64,000 bases of DNA from Deltaproteobacteria bacterium (GTDB lineage Bacteria > Myxococcota_A > UBA9160 > UBA4427): the NCBI GenBank assembly GCA_029261855.1, contig JAJDAN010000031.1, positions 1-64,000 on the forward strand, read 5' to 3'. A program made the position numbers and the translations under genes. The first letter of the stretch is position 1; every line of letters begins with the position of its first letter. The notes beneath the pieces were generated by a model. It worked only from the letters and a program-made list of their open reading frames with translations, was not told the origin of the DNA and ran no database searches. This document shows, piece after piece, positions 1 through 9,264 of this stretch.

Positions 1-352
1 CGCGGACCCGATGTCGCCGAACGCGCCGGAGCTTCCGAGCCGGGTGGGGTCGCCGGGCTCGCGCATCAACTCGTACAGGCCCCCCATGGCTTCGGCGACG
101 ATCGCGTAGGCGGGACGGTCGCGGTACGGAGAGCTTCCCAGTCTCGGACAGAGCCGCGTAGCCCAGACCCAGACGATCCATGTTGCCCGGCTTGAAGTTT
201 TCGCCGAAGACGTCGAAGCGCGGGACGAGGCGGCGGACCAGGTCGACACCCTCGGGACGCTTCAGGTCGACGGCGATACTGCGCTTGTTGAGGTTCGTTC
301 GGAGATAGGTGGCGCCGACGTCGCGCCCGTCCACGTCGCGCAGGGAAGGCTT
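1..352 (-). pseudogene. CaiB/BaiF-type CoA-transferase remnant, frameshifted and partial
   Basis: Read leftward, one frame from about 352 to 142 gives a typical type III CoA-transferase stretch with NLNKRSIAVDLK, a GENFKPGNMDRLGLGY motif and spacing as in CaiB proteins. The match then breaks, and another frame from about 136 to the edge continues with YRDRPAYAIVAEAMGGLYEL and LGSSGAFGDIG. The segment that normally links them (about 15 residues around the NPRLVY/SGFG region) is missing, so there is a deletion with a frame change. The normal N-terminus is also absent: the sequence joins directly to an unrelated amidohydrolase start. It continues off the left edge. An assembly error could mimic this, but two independent lesions favour a true remnant. 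Confidence 0.6.
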
Positions 353-366
353 CGATCCGCGTCCGC

Positions 367-435
367 GGGGGAACGGGACTGCCACAGGTGCGGCGGTTCG
401 ACGACGTGATCGTTGACGCTGATGATCCCGGGCAT
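367..435 (-). pseudogene. Amidohydrolase N-terminal fragment
   Basis: An ATG at 435 opens a short frame with IISVNDHVVEPPHLW, which matches the N-terminus of TIM-barrel amidohydrolase-2 enzymes (Asp-His metal ligand pair followed by EPP.LW). After about 22 residues the similarity ends and the DNA becomes CaiB-like in another frame. Nothing else of the family is present, so this is a truncated piece at a recombination junction. From 436 to 648 I recognise no gene. Confidence 0.5.
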
Positions 436-648
436 CACATCGAGGCCGCGGGCGACGCCCACGTCCCGTGTGTATTGGTGCCGGACGACGCCCATCTCCG
501 GCCTGCCGCTCACCCTCGCCCCGCACACGCTTCCTGTTCCTGGTGGCCCTGAGTGAACGCAGCGGGCGCGCGCTGCATCCCGGCCACGAGCGGCGTCAGG
601 TCGACGCCGCGCATCGCTTCGGCGGCCCCAGGGCGGCGTTCGCAGCAG

Positions 649-3600
649 TTAGAACGTGTATCTCAGGCGGGCCCACAGCTCATCGCGATCTCTCACGATC
701 GCCAACCCACCCTCACGGCCGCTCTTGTACAGCTCGTTGGGTCCGGCCGTACTCCGGTTGCCGGCCGGTGCGAGGCCCGCGATCGGCTCGTCGACGAAGT
801 CCGGCTTGCCGAAGAAGTACGCCATGCCGACCGCCGCCGAGAAGTTCTCCGTGAAGCGGTAGCTGATGCCCGTGAGCAGCGCGCCCGACTGGGTCTGCAC
901 GTCGTACACCGTCGTGATGCTGGGCGCGAGGCGGTCCTGGAAGTAGGCCGTCGCCACCGTGAAGGTACCCAGCAGGCTCCAGGGTCCCTCGGTGACCTGT
1001 CCCTTTTCCCAGCCCTCGCGGTAGCCCACGAACATCTGCAGGTTGAAGAAGAAGGTGCGATTGGCGTTCAGGAAGTTGATGAAGGTCGGGCGATCGACGG
1101 ACATGGTCAGGTTGAAGTCGTTGGCCGTCGAGAGGTCGTCGTACTGGTTTCGATTGACGACGTCGACGCCCTCGATCCAGGTGAACTCGAAGCTGAAGTT
1201 CGCCTTCGAGACGTCCTCGGCGAAGTCCATCGAGAATCCGAGGACATTGCGCTTGTTGTAGGTGAGGATCGCCTCGCCGCCGGATTGCCACGCGAAGGTG
1301 CGGCGACCGTGAGTGCCGTTGCCGCCGGCCTTGCGGACGTTGCGCTGGAGGCCAATGGTGCCCTGTAGCGTTCGGAACGTGTCGCACAGGGCCGGCTGAA
1401 CGAAGGAGCAGGCGTTCGGGTCGAGGAAGACCTCGCGGGCCTGCTCGTAGGGGGTGAGCGAGCAGAAGGGGTCGGCCGGGTTGGTGACGCAGTCGGCGAC
1501 CTTCTCGTCGTAGATGGCCTGTCCGTCCTGTTGCACCAGGAAGGCCACGAAGTTCCACGACAGGGCGGCCATCTCGCTCGAGAAGGGCTGACCGGTCATC
1601 GGATGCCCACCCCGACCGCACGGCACGAACTGCGCACCGCCGTACTCGGCGATCAGGGCGGCGGGGTAGCCGGCGGCGTCGCAGTTGTCGAAGGCGGTTC
1701 CGGCCGCCACATTCGGTTGACCCGAAGCCGGATTGCCGAAGACACCCGCCGGGCTCGCTGCGTTGAAGCCGTCGTAGAAGAAGTCCGGTGCGGAGGTCGG
1801 CGTGCCACCGATGTCCCGCGCCGGGGGAATCAGGTACTGCGGCACGGCGAGGCTCGTGAAGTAGTTGACGTTCTGCATGCTCAGGCCGTTGGGGCCGCCC
1901 GAACCGTTCGCGTCCGGGTCGCCGTCCTTGGCGAGGTCCCAGCTGCGCGGGTCGACGCGCGGGCTGTCGAAGTCGCCCAGGCCCGAGCAGCCCGGGGACA
2001 CGGTGCTGCCGCCGTTGGCCGCCCGCTCCCGCGCGCAGCTCAGATCCTGACCGTAGAGATTCAGCACGAGCAGCTGGCGCAGGGGGTCGTTGCCGACGCT
2101 GGGATCGTCCGGGTTGCGCTTCCACTTGCGCCGGCAGCCGGGCACGATGGCCTGGTTACCGTTGGCGTCGTCGTTCTCGAGGGCGTCGTCGGAGTACTCG
2201 AAGAGCGCGCCGCCGAAGTTGCCTGTGGTGCAGACCGCGCCGAGTTGGTGGCTGCGCGTCTCGTCGAAGTACCAGTCCCGGGTGCCCGGCTGGGCCGCGA
2301 AGATGGGCAGGCCGGTATTCGGGCTGTTCACCTTCTGGTTCGTGAACCAGGGGGTGAAGATGTTGCCGTTCTGGACGGTGCCTTCGACGCCCGGCCAGGA
2401 CTGGAAGATGGCGCTGCCCTCGGCCGTCAGGAGGTCGATGCCGTCGTCGTCGCACTGGGTCCCCCAGAACGGACCGCACCCAAGCAGCGCTTCCTGCTCG
2501 GGTGAGAGCGTGCCGCCGAGGGTCTGGGCGACGACGACCTCCCCGCCGACCGACACAGTGCCGAAGAGACCGAGCAGCCCTGCACCCTGGCCACCGCAGA
2601 AGCCGACGCCGGCCTGGGGCGAGACGCACGGGCTGGTCGAGCCGTTGGTGTTGGGGTTGCCCGGGCCAACGCCCGTTGTCTGGTCGAAATCGAGATCTCC
2701 CGGATCGACGTTGAGCCGCACCAGGGGGAATACGAAGCCGCCCGCCGCACCGGCAAGGCTCTGATTCACCAACGGAGAGCCCGCGAGCGACGCTCCGATG
2801 CCCTGGGAGATCCGGATCATCAGGGGATCCATCGGATCGAGTACCTCGGTGCTGCCGAAGATGTTCAGCGCGCACGCTGCGGTGTCCAGCGCCGAGAAGC
2901 CCACGGACGTCGCACAGGTATAGGCGAAGAGCTGCTGGGCAACGGCGGAGTTCGTCAGGCCTTCCAGCTCGCTGCCGAGATCCAGGAAACCGTCGCCGTC
3001 GCGGTCTTCGCCAGGATCGAGCACGCCGTTGCCGTTGTCGTCCTCGTAGACGTTGGCCGTGCTGATGCCGTTGTTGCCATCGATGTCGCGCTTGGGCAGC
3101 AGGCAGGCTTCTTCGAGACCCGTCACGCAGATGCCCTGGGTGCCGATCTGCTCGACGTTGTTCTCGGGGGCGCCCGTGTAGGGGTTCCCCGCGGGGCGCA
3201 GGGTCTCGAGGGTGCCGAAGATCTCGCGCGGCCGACCGGTCATCGGATCCACGTTCCGGGTGAAGGTCGAGATCTGCTTGATGGTCGGGATGTCCTCGTA
3301 GCCGTAGAAGTCCATCAAAGCGAAGCTGAAGCGGTCGTAACGCCACTCGATGCGGGCGCCGACCTCCCAGCCTTCCGTGCTCTGCCACGGGTCCTTGGGC
3401 GTCTCCTGCCCGGCGAGGCCGACGCCGAAGATGCTGTGGGCGAAGCCGCCGAAGGTCAGCTGACAGGTGATGTTGGGCGCGTAGGCTTCGCCGCAGGCGC
3501 CGATGTCGGTGCCCTGGTAGTCGTCGAAGTTGAAGGCCAGCTCGAGGCGCACGTCGTCGAAGGGTCCGACCTCGTAGAACGAGTAGACGCCGCGCACGGA

Positions 3601-4968
3601 CCACAGGGCGATGCGCGATTCTTCGAGGCTCGGCAGCGAAGCCAGACCGGCGTCGGTGGGATTGAACTGGTCGGTGGTCCGGAACAGCTCGGTCTTGCCC
3701 CACACGATCTGCTGGCGCCCGATCCGCAGCCACAGCCGGTTGTCGAGGGTCTCGATGTCGAGGTACGCCTCCTTCAGCTCCTTCTCGTCCTTCTGAGACG
3801 CGCCGCGGTTCCACTGGCGTTCGGCCTGACTGAAGTTGAAGTCGGCCTCTACGGGGTCGAGCCGGCCGTTGTCGAGCAGCTTCGAGAGCGGCGCCGTGGG
3901 CAGGAACATGCCGCGGGGGTCACCCGGGCTGTCGGCCTGGTCGACACCGGCGCCGTCTTCGCGGAACAGCGGAACCGGCCGGTAGGGAAGCTCTCCGGCG
4001 CCGACTGCGGCCTGGCCGGTGGCGGTCGCCGAAGCCAGCAACGCGTCGAAGGCGACGGGGTCGACGGGGGTGCCGTCGGGGTTGAAGGCCGGGTCCGCGG
4101 CAATCAGCGCGGAATTGTAGGCCGACGCCTGGACCGCGTACCCGCCGACGCGGTCGTCCCACGGATTCGGCGACGTCACCTGGGCGCCGTTGCCGACGAA
4201 CTTGTTCTTGGGAAGCCACGGCCCGAACCCCGCGCCGTTCGGAACGATGAACTCGAAGTCGAGGTAGCTGCCGTCCCGGGCGAGTGCCGCGTACGGGTCG
4301 TCGGTGTTCGGCCAGATGGATTGGACGTCGAAGGTGGTCGTGGTGCCGTCGCCGCCTGCCAGGTACGGGCACAGCCCGCCGAGATCGCAGGTTTCGCGCT
4401 GGTCGATGCCGTCGCCGCCGACGCCGTCCGCGAAGATCGCGAGAATCGGATCGTTGAGGGCGATCAGCGGGTCCCGGTTGGTGGGACTGCCGGGCACGAA
4501 GTTGCGGTACTGGTCGGGAAGTTCCGGGTCGTTGGCGATCCGGATACGACCCGATTGGCGCACGCGGTCGAGATTCAGCAGGCGCTTGGGCAGGCTCTTC
4601 GAGCGATCGCCGTAGGCGTTCATCGAGCGGAACATCCCGCAGCCGCGGGAATAGATGCAGTCGTACCGGACCTCGGCCCGGACGTATGCGGACATCAGGT
4701 CGATGGGGCCGACGGTGTCCTGCACGAGGTCCATCTCGACCTCGAGGTTGAAGATCATGTACCACTGCGACACGTCCCACTGTTCCGAGTAGTCCGCGTT
4801 GAGCGCGCGCACCTGACTCTCGAAGAAGCCGTGAGCCTGCAGGCGCCCATCGAACGCCTCGAAGGCCCTCGCGGCGGGGGCCGCCGCCAACGTGTGCAGC
4901 GTCAAGAGAACGAGCGCAAAGCCAAAGGCCCGCCCGACGTCCCAGCAAGAAGAACGTCCCCCAGTCAT
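649..4968 (-). CDS. Giant DUF1302-type outer-membrane beta-barrel protein
   Basis: This 1439-residue exported protein has a signal peptide of about 36 residues ending PAARA, amphipathic barrel strands, and a C-terminal LRYTF ending in Phe as expected for BAM-dependent insertion. Around residues 395-440 it carries the DUF1302 hallmark LWLRIGRQQIVWGKTELF followed by DQFNPTD. DUF1302 proteins are usually about 550-700 residues. Here roughly 600 residues, about 560-1190, are inserted between barrel strands, rich in Gly, Asn, Asp and Cys, with EF-hand-like acidic loops near 640-665 (DDNGNGVLDPGEDRDGDG). The start has a good ribosome site (GAGGGAGA), and a sigma-70-like promoter lies about 250 bases upstream. 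In related bacteria such proteins often sit near lipid or steroid catabolism genes; the transported substrate here is unknown. Confidence 0.8.
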   Translation of the reverse strand: MTGGRSSCWDVGRAFGFALVLLTLHTLAAAPAARAFEAFDGRLQAHGFFESQVRALNADYSEQWDVSQWYMIFNLEVEMDLVQDTVGPIDLMSAYVRAEVRYDCIYSRGCGMFRSMNAYGDRSKSLPKRLLNLDRVRQSGRIRIANDPELPDQYRNFVPGSPTNRDPLIALNDPILAIFADGVGGDGIDQRETCDLGGLCPYLAGGDGTTTTFDVQSIWPNTDDPYAALARDGSYLDFEFIVPNGAGFGPWLPKNKFVGNGAQVTSPNPWDDRVGGYAVQASAYNSALIAADPAFNPDGTPVDPVAFDALLASATATGQAAVGAGELPYRPVPLFREDGAGVDQADSPGDPRGMFLPTAPLSKLLDNGRLDPVEADFNFSQAERQWNRGASQKDEKELKEAYLDIETLDNRLWLRIGRQQIVWGKTELFRTTDQFNPTDAGLASLPSLEESRIALWSVRGVYSFYEVGPFDDVRLELAFNFDDYQGTDIGACGEAYAPNITCQLTFGGFAHSIFGVGLAGQETPKDPWQSTEGWEVGARIEWRYDRFSFALMDFYGYEDIPTIKQISTFTRNVDPMTGRPREIFGTLETLRPAGNPYTGAPENNVEQIGTQGICVTGLEEACLLPKRDIDGNNGISTANVYEDDNGNGVLDPGEDRDGDGFLDLGSELEGLTNSAVAQQLFAYTCATSVGFSALDTAACALNIFGSTEVLDPMDPLMIRISQGIGASLAGSPLVNQSLAGAAGGFVFPLVRLNVDPGDLDFDQTTGVGPGNPNTNGSTSPCVSPQAGVGFCGGQGAGLLGLFGTVSVGGEVVVAQTLGGTLSPEQEALLGCGPFWGTQCDDDGIDLLTAEGSAIFQSWPGVEGTVQNGNIFTPWFTNQKVNSPNTGLPIFAAQPGTRDWYFDETRSHQLGAVCTTGNFGGALFEYSDDALENDDANGNQAIVPGCRRKWKRNPDDPSVGNDPLRQLLVLNLYGQDLSCARERAANGGSTVSPGCSGLGDFDSPRVDPRSWDLAKDGDPDANGSGGPNGLSMQNVNYFTSLAVPQYLIPPARDIGGTPTSAPDFFYDGFNAASPAGVFGNPASGQPNVAAGTAFDNCDAAGYPAALIAEYGGAQFVPCGRGGHPMTGQPFSSEMAALSWNFVAFLVQQDGQAIYDEKVADCVTNPADPFCSLTPYEQAREVFLDPNACSFVQPALCDTFRTLQGTIGLQRNVRKAGGNGTHGRRTFAWQSGGEAILTYNKRNVLGFSMDFAEDVSKANFSFEFTWIEGVDVVNRNQYDDLSTANDFNLTMSVDRPTFINFLNANRTFFFNLQMFVGYREGWEKGQVTEGPWSLLGTFTVATAYFQDRLAPSITTVYDVQTQSGALLTGISYRFTENFSAAVGMAYFFGKPDFVDEPIAGLAPAGNRSTAGPNELYKSGREGGLAIVRDRDELWARLRYTF

Positions 4969-5100
4969 CGGCTCTCCCTCTATCTGTCTCTGCCCGGACT
5001 ACGGGATCCCGCCGTTGCCCCCGAACCCATGCAGCCCGGGCGCTGCGCCGGAGGGGCGCAGGCTGCACGAATCCCGACGAGCGACCTGCTGTTCGCGGGC

Positions 5101-5130
5101 CGAACTACCGTCGACCGAACTACCGTCGAT
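5101..5130. repeat. 15-base perfect tandem repeat
   Basis: CGAACTACCGTCGA plus one base occurs twice back to back, at 5101-5115 and 5116-5130. It lies between the proposed promoter and the start of the DUF1302 gene, inside the leader transcript. Function unknown. Confidence 0.8.
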
Positions 5131-5219
5131 AGAGTGGGGGACGAGACCGATCGAGAGGGCTCACACGCGTCAAGCGGACGGGTGGCGAGCAGGCGCAGAT
5201 CGGCGGAAAGCATGCGCGC

Positions 5220-5249
5220 ATCTTATGAATACTTTCCAAAGCAAGTCAA
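5220..5249 (-). promoter_or_regulatory. Sigma-70-like promoter for the DUF1302 gene
   Basis: On the minus strand TTGACT (5249-5244) and TAAGAT (5225-5220) are separated by 18 bases, inside one of the few AT-rich patches of the region. It points toward the DUF1302 start and implies a leader of about 245 bases. Prediction from sequence only. Confidence 0.4.
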
Positions 5250-5454
5250 AACATTTCCAAGCCAAGTTGCGCCTTTAGGGCGTTTCCCCAGCCGCTTTCG
5301 ACCGGCAACGAGGACCGCCTAACCCACCGGGATCGGGAGATTTCTGACTGGCAGTCGCGCGGCGAATCCCGCCGATTCCCCTGGGGTGGAACGGGCTGGG
5401 GAGCGTGCTGAGAGGCTGGCCGGGGCGCTGGCTGAAGTCGGTCGCGACGGGGCG

Positions 5455-7629
5455 TCAGCCCCGCGCCCGGCAGTGCTCGGACCAACGCACCAGGGCGGCG
5501 AGCGCGCCCACCGCGCGGTGCGCGCTCGGGTAGCAGACGCGTCCGGCTTCGCGGACACCGCGAACGCCCGCGTTGTCCCGGTCCGCGAAGACGAGCTCGG
5601 TGGCCGACATCGCCGGCTTGCCGTGACGCTCGGATGCTTCCTTGGCAGCCAGCGCGTAGCGCGCGTCCTGCCGCGCGTGGAACTCTGCGATGCGCCCAAT
5701 GCCGTAGTCCGGGTGGAACGGGCCGGTCTCGAAGGCGCGCGCCTGGGCGGCCTGGATCCCGAGGCCCAGGTGCACCATGGCGTCGACGTCCGGGTGCCCG
5801 AGCACCAGCTCCATCACCTCGGGGATCGTGTCCCGGGTCTCGCCACCGGCCAGGTCGATGGGGTTGTTGCGACTCCAGCGCGCCGGGACCATCTCGTCGA
5901 TTCGCGCCTTGATGTCTTCCGGCAGCGGTATCAGTTCGAGGCCGTTCGCCGAGCAGGCGTCCGCCGCGAGCACACCCCATCCGCCTACGCTGGTGAAGAT
6001 GACCGTGCGGTTGCCTGCGGGAAGCGGCTGGGTGGCCAGGGTCGCCGCCCACTCGAACGCTTCCTCGACCGTCGGCGCGCGCAGGATGCCGAGCTGACGG
6101 CAGATCCCGTCGAACACGCGGTCGTCGCTCGCGAGCGCGCCCGTGTGACTCGCGGCTGCGCGCTTGCCTGCCTCGCCGACGCCGCCCTTCACCAGTACGA
6201 GAGGCTTGGACGCGGTCAGGCGCTCGGCGGCGCGACGGAAGGCGCGACCGTCGCCGATGCCCTCGACGTACACGAGCGCCACGTCCGTTTCCGGGTCGAC
6301 GGCAAAGTACTCGAGCATCTCTGCCAGACCCGTCTGGGCCGAGTTGCCGAGGGAAACGGCCTTGCTGACCCCGACCCCGGTGGCGACGGCGTAGTTGAGA
6401 TAGGAAGAGACCAGATTCCCGCTCTGGCTGGCCACGCCGATGCGGCCGGCCGGCGGGAACGGCGCCACGATCTGTGCGCACATGGAATCCGGGGTGGAGA
6501 TGACCCCCTGCCCGTTCGGCCCGATCAGCAGGATGCCGAGCTCGTTCGCGACTTCGACGATCTCGCGCTGGAGCGCCGGTCCGTTGCCGCCCGACTCGGC
6601 GTAGCCGGCGCTGGCCACGAACGCCGCGCGAACGCCCTTCTTTGCGCAATCGCGCAGGAGCTGGATGTTGACCTTGTTGGGCGTGCAGACGAAGACCAGG
6701 TCGGCCTGGTGGTCCGGGATGTCCTCGACTGACGGGAAGGTCTCCCGCCCGAGCACCTCGGCCCCGTCGGGCTTCACCGCAAAGAGCTTCCCCGCGTATC
6801 CGAAGCGCAGCAGGTTGTGCAGGGTCACGAAGCCGAACTTCCCCGGGTGGCCCGAAACTCCGGCGACGACGATGCCTTTGGGATGGAACAAGGGCCGGAA
6901 GCGCTCGAGCACCTCTTCGTCGCTTCGGGGCGCGGGTGTGGGCATGGCGGAAGTCGCCGAAGCCTCCTCGCCGCCCGCCAGCTCGACGAGCGCATCCACC
7001 GCGATCGGCTGGTCGCCCCGCAGGATCACCGGGTTCAGGTCGACGCTGGCGATGTCGGGACGCTCTTCCGCCAGGCGCGAGAGGCCGAGCAGTACGCGGA
7101 TGAGCGCGTCCTCGTCGACGGGTGGATCGCCGCGGAATGCGCGGGTCAAGAGATGGCTGGCGCGCAGACCGCGGATCATGCGACGGGCGTCTGCCTCGCG
7201 GAGCGGCGTGACACCGAACACCACGTCGCCCAGCGCCTCGGTCAGGATGCCTCCCAGGCCGAGCATCACGCAGGCGCCGAATTGCGGATCGCGCACCAGC
7301 CCCGCGATCAGCTCCCGGCGGCCCGACACCATCTCGGAAACCAGCACGCCCACATCGCCGTCTTCCGGGCGAACACCCGCCAGCAGCTCTGCCGCCGCGG
7401 CGCGCGCGGAGGCCTCGTCACCGATCCCGAGACGCACGCCGTCGCGCTCGGTCTTGTGCGCGATCGCCGCGCCGCACAGCTTGAGGGCGACGGGAAAACC
7501 GATCCGAGCCGCCGCCGCAGCGGCGGCGTCGGCATCGCGTGCCAGCTCTTCGCGCGTCACCGGGACGCCGAAATCGGCGAGCAGGGCCTTGGACTCGAAC
7601 TCGGACAGCGTCGGGGCGGATTCCTTCAT
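5455..7629 (-). CDS. NDP-forming acyl-CoA synthetase (acetate-CoA ligase family)
   Basis: This 724-residue cytosolic enzyme of the ADP-forming acyl-CoA synthetase family would interconvert an acyl-CoA and free acid with ATP/ADP and CoA. The N-terminal ATP-grasp domain (about 8-220) contains VALKLCG and an AHKTERDGV stretch. A CoA-binding Rossmann domain begins near 244 (GIVVAGVSGHPGKFG). The succinyl-CoA-ligase-like domain carries SQSGN and the phosphohistidine motif ASHTGALASDD with His near 493. The beta-then-alpha order of a fused single-chain enzyme is clear. It is divergent from the symporter gene with 143 bases between. The acyl substrate cannot be told from sequence. The start ATG begins the ATP-grasp domain directly. 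Confidence 0.85.
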   Translation of the reverse strand: MKESAPTLSEFESKALLADFGVPVTREELARDADAAAAAAARIGFPVALKLCGAAIAHKTERDGVRLGIGDEASARAAAAELLAGVRPEDGDVGVLVSEMVSGRRELIAGLVRDPQFGACVMLGLGGILTEALGDVVFGVTPLREADARRMIRGLRASHLLTRAFRGDPPVDEDALIRVLLGLSRLAEERPDIASVDLNPVILRGDQPIAVDALVELAGGEEASATSAMPTPAPRSDEEVLERFRPLFHPKGIVVAGVSGHPGKFGFVTLHNLLRFGYAGKLFAVKPDGAEVLGRETFPSVEDIPDHQADLVFVCTPNKVNIQLLRDCAKKGVRAAFVASAGYAESGGNGPALQREIVEVANELGILLIGPNGQGVISTPDSMCAQIVAPFPPAGRIGVASQSGNLVSSYLNYAVATGVGVSKAVSLGNSAQTGLAEMLEYFAVDPETDVALVYVEGIGDGRAFRRAAERLTASKPLVLVKGGVGEAGKRAAASHTGALASDDRVFDGICRQLGILRAPTVEEAFEWAATLATQPLPAGNRTVIFTSVGGWGVLAADACSANGLELIPLPEDIKARIDEMVPARWSRNNPIDLAGGETRDTIPEVMELVLGHPDVDAMVHLGLGIQAAQARAFETGPFHPDYGIGRIAEFHARQDARYALAAKEASERHGKPAMSATELVFADRDNAGVRGVREAGRVCYPSAHRAVGALAALVRWSEHCRARG

Positions 7630-7772
7630 GGGCGCGCGAGCTTAGCAGGGCACAGCTGCGCGGCCGATCTGCCGAAACGAAGACACACGGCCGAAGGACC
7701 GGAACGGGGGGCTATGCTCGCGCCTCCCGGATTCCCCCCTCCGGCAGCACTGGCGCCAGGAGGGAGTGCAGC

Positions 7773-9245
7773 ATGGAGCAGTCGGGATTCCTCGTCGCGC
7801 TCGAGTCCGTCTTCAAGGACTGGGTCGTCGCACCCGTGAACGCCGTCCTCTTCTTCGACGTCGTGTTCTGGGACAACGGCAGCGCGGGGGAGATCGAGCT
7901 CCCCATCGTCGTACTGTGGCTCGTGCTCGGCGCCCTCTTCTTCACGTTGCGCATGCAGTTCATCAACTTCCGCGGCTTCCGCCACGCCATCGACTGCGTC
8001 CGCGGCCGCTACACCGACCCCTCCGAAGTCGGAGAGATCACTCACTTCCAGGCGCTGTCCGCCGCCCTGTCGGCCACGGTAGGCCTCGGCAACATCGCCG
8101 GCGTCGCGTTCGCGGTGGGTGTCGGAGGGCCGGGAGCGGTCTTCTGGATGGTGGTCGCGGGCTTCCTCGGCATGAGCTCGAAGTTCGTCGAGTGCACCCT
8201 CGGGCAGAAGTACCGGGTCGTGCGCTCGGACGGTCATGTTTCCGGCGGACCGATGCACTACCTGCGAGACGGCCTGGCCGAGATCGGCTGGACGCGCACC
8301 GGCCGCGTGCTCGCCGTCGTCTTCGCGGGGATGTGCATTGGCGGCAGCTTCGGCGGCGGCAACATGTACCAGTCGAACCAGGCCTTCGCCCAGGTGGCGG
8401 CAACCTTCGGAGACAGCGCGCCCTGGCTTGCCAGCCAGGCGGGTGCGCTCGGCTTCGGACTGCTGATGGCCATCGCCGTCGGCGCCGTCATCATCGGCGG
8501 CATCAAGCGGATCGGCGAGGTCGCGTCGGTCCTGGTGCCCGTCATGTGCGTGACCTATGTCGGGTCAGGCCTGCTCATCCTCGTGCTGCACGCCTCGGCG
8601 GTTCCGGAGGCGGTGGGTGTGGTGGTGCGCGAGGCCTTCAGCTTCCAGGCCGGACTCGGCGGCTTCGTCGGCGTGCTGATCCAGGGCTTCCGACGCGCCG
8701 CTTTCAGCAACGAGGCCGGCGTCGGTTCGGCGGCCATCGCGCACTCGGCGGCGCGCACCGACGAACCCGTGCGGGAAGGGATGGTCGCCCTGCTCGAGCC
8801 CTTCATCGACACGATCATCGTCTGCGCCATGACCGGAGCCGTGATCGTGGTGACCGGCGCCTGGAACGACCCGAACGCCGGAACGGGCATCGAGATGACC
8901 AGTACTGCCTTCGCGACGGTGCTGCCGTGGTTCCCGGTCGTCCTCTCGGTGACCGCCGTCGCGTTCGCGTTCAGCACCATGATCTCCTGGAGCTACTACG
9001 GCGAGCAGTGCTGGGCGAGCCTCTTCGGGCTGCGATCGGTGCTGCTCTACAAGCTGATCTTCCTGCTCTTCACCTGGGCGGGCGCGGTCTTCGCCGCCGA
9101 CGCGGTCGTGGAGTTCGGCGACCTGATGATCCTGGGGATGGCCTTCCCGAACATCGCGGGCGTGCTGCTGTTGACCGGAAAGGTCAAGGCCGACCTGGAC
9201 GACTACCTCGCCCGCCTGCATCGGGGCGAGTTCCAGAAGCACTGA
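7773..9245 (+). CDS. Sodium:alanine/glycine symporter (AGCS family)
   Basis: This 490-residue inner-membrane carrier of the alanine-or-glycine:cation symporter family imports small neutral amino acids with sodium. Family marks include ALSATVGLGNIAGVAFAV, GPGAVFWM, KFVECTLGQKYR, GGPMHYL, and FRRAAFSNEAGVGSA near the middle, with about ten hydrophobic segments. ATG at 7773 is chosen because AGGAGGGAG lies just upstream; the frame is open further upstream but that part is not membrane-protein-like. It stands alone, divergent from the acyl-CoA ligase and convergent with the quinoprotein operon. Substrate preference within the family is not resolved. Confidence 0.92.
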   Translation: MEQSGFLVALESVFKDWVVAPVNAVLFFDVVFWDNGSAGEIELPIVVLWLVLGALFFTLRMQFINFRGFRHAIDCVRGRYTDPSEVGEITHFQALSAALSATVGLGNIAGVAFAVGVGGPGAVFWMVVAGFLGMSSKFVECTLGQKYRVVRSDGHVSGGPMHYLRDGLAEIGWTRTGRVLAVVFAGMCIGGSFGGGNMYQSNQAFAQVAATFGDSAPWLASQAGALGFGLLMAIAVGAVIIGGIKRIGEVASVLVPVMCVTYVGSGLLILVLHASAVPEAVGVVVREAFSFQAGLGGFVGVLIQGFRRAAFSNEAGVGSAAIAHSAARTDEPVREGMVALLEPFIDTIIVCAMTGAVIVVTGAWNDPNAGTGIEMTSTAFATVLPWFPVVLSVTAVAFAFSTMISWSYYGEQCWASLFGLRSVLLYKLIFLLFTWAGAVFAADAVVEFGDLMILGMAFPNIAGVLLLTGKVKADLDDYLARLHRGEFQKH

Positions 9246-9264
9246 CGCCTCTGCCAGGCTGCGC

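Larger units (their letters stand above)
4969..5454. other. Intergenic leader region of the DUF1302 gene
   Basis: This 486-base spacer lies between two leftward genes. It holds a sigma-70-like promoter at 5220-5249, an AT-rich patch around it, and a perfect 15-base tandem duplication at 5101-5130 in the presumed untranslated leader. Positions 5282-5454 hold no recognisable gene; a short GC hairpin overlaps the stop of the upstream acyl-CoA ligase. I see no RNA gene. Confidence 0.5.

Noticed and set aside
3436-5322. A 628-codon rightward frame opposite the DUF1302 gene
   Set aside because: Low-complexity antisense of a clear barrel gene, no ribosome site and no domain.
5449-5462. GGGGC-4-GCCCC hairpin as terminator of the acyl-CoA ligase
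   Set aside because: It overlaps the stop codon, has a short stem and no T-tract.
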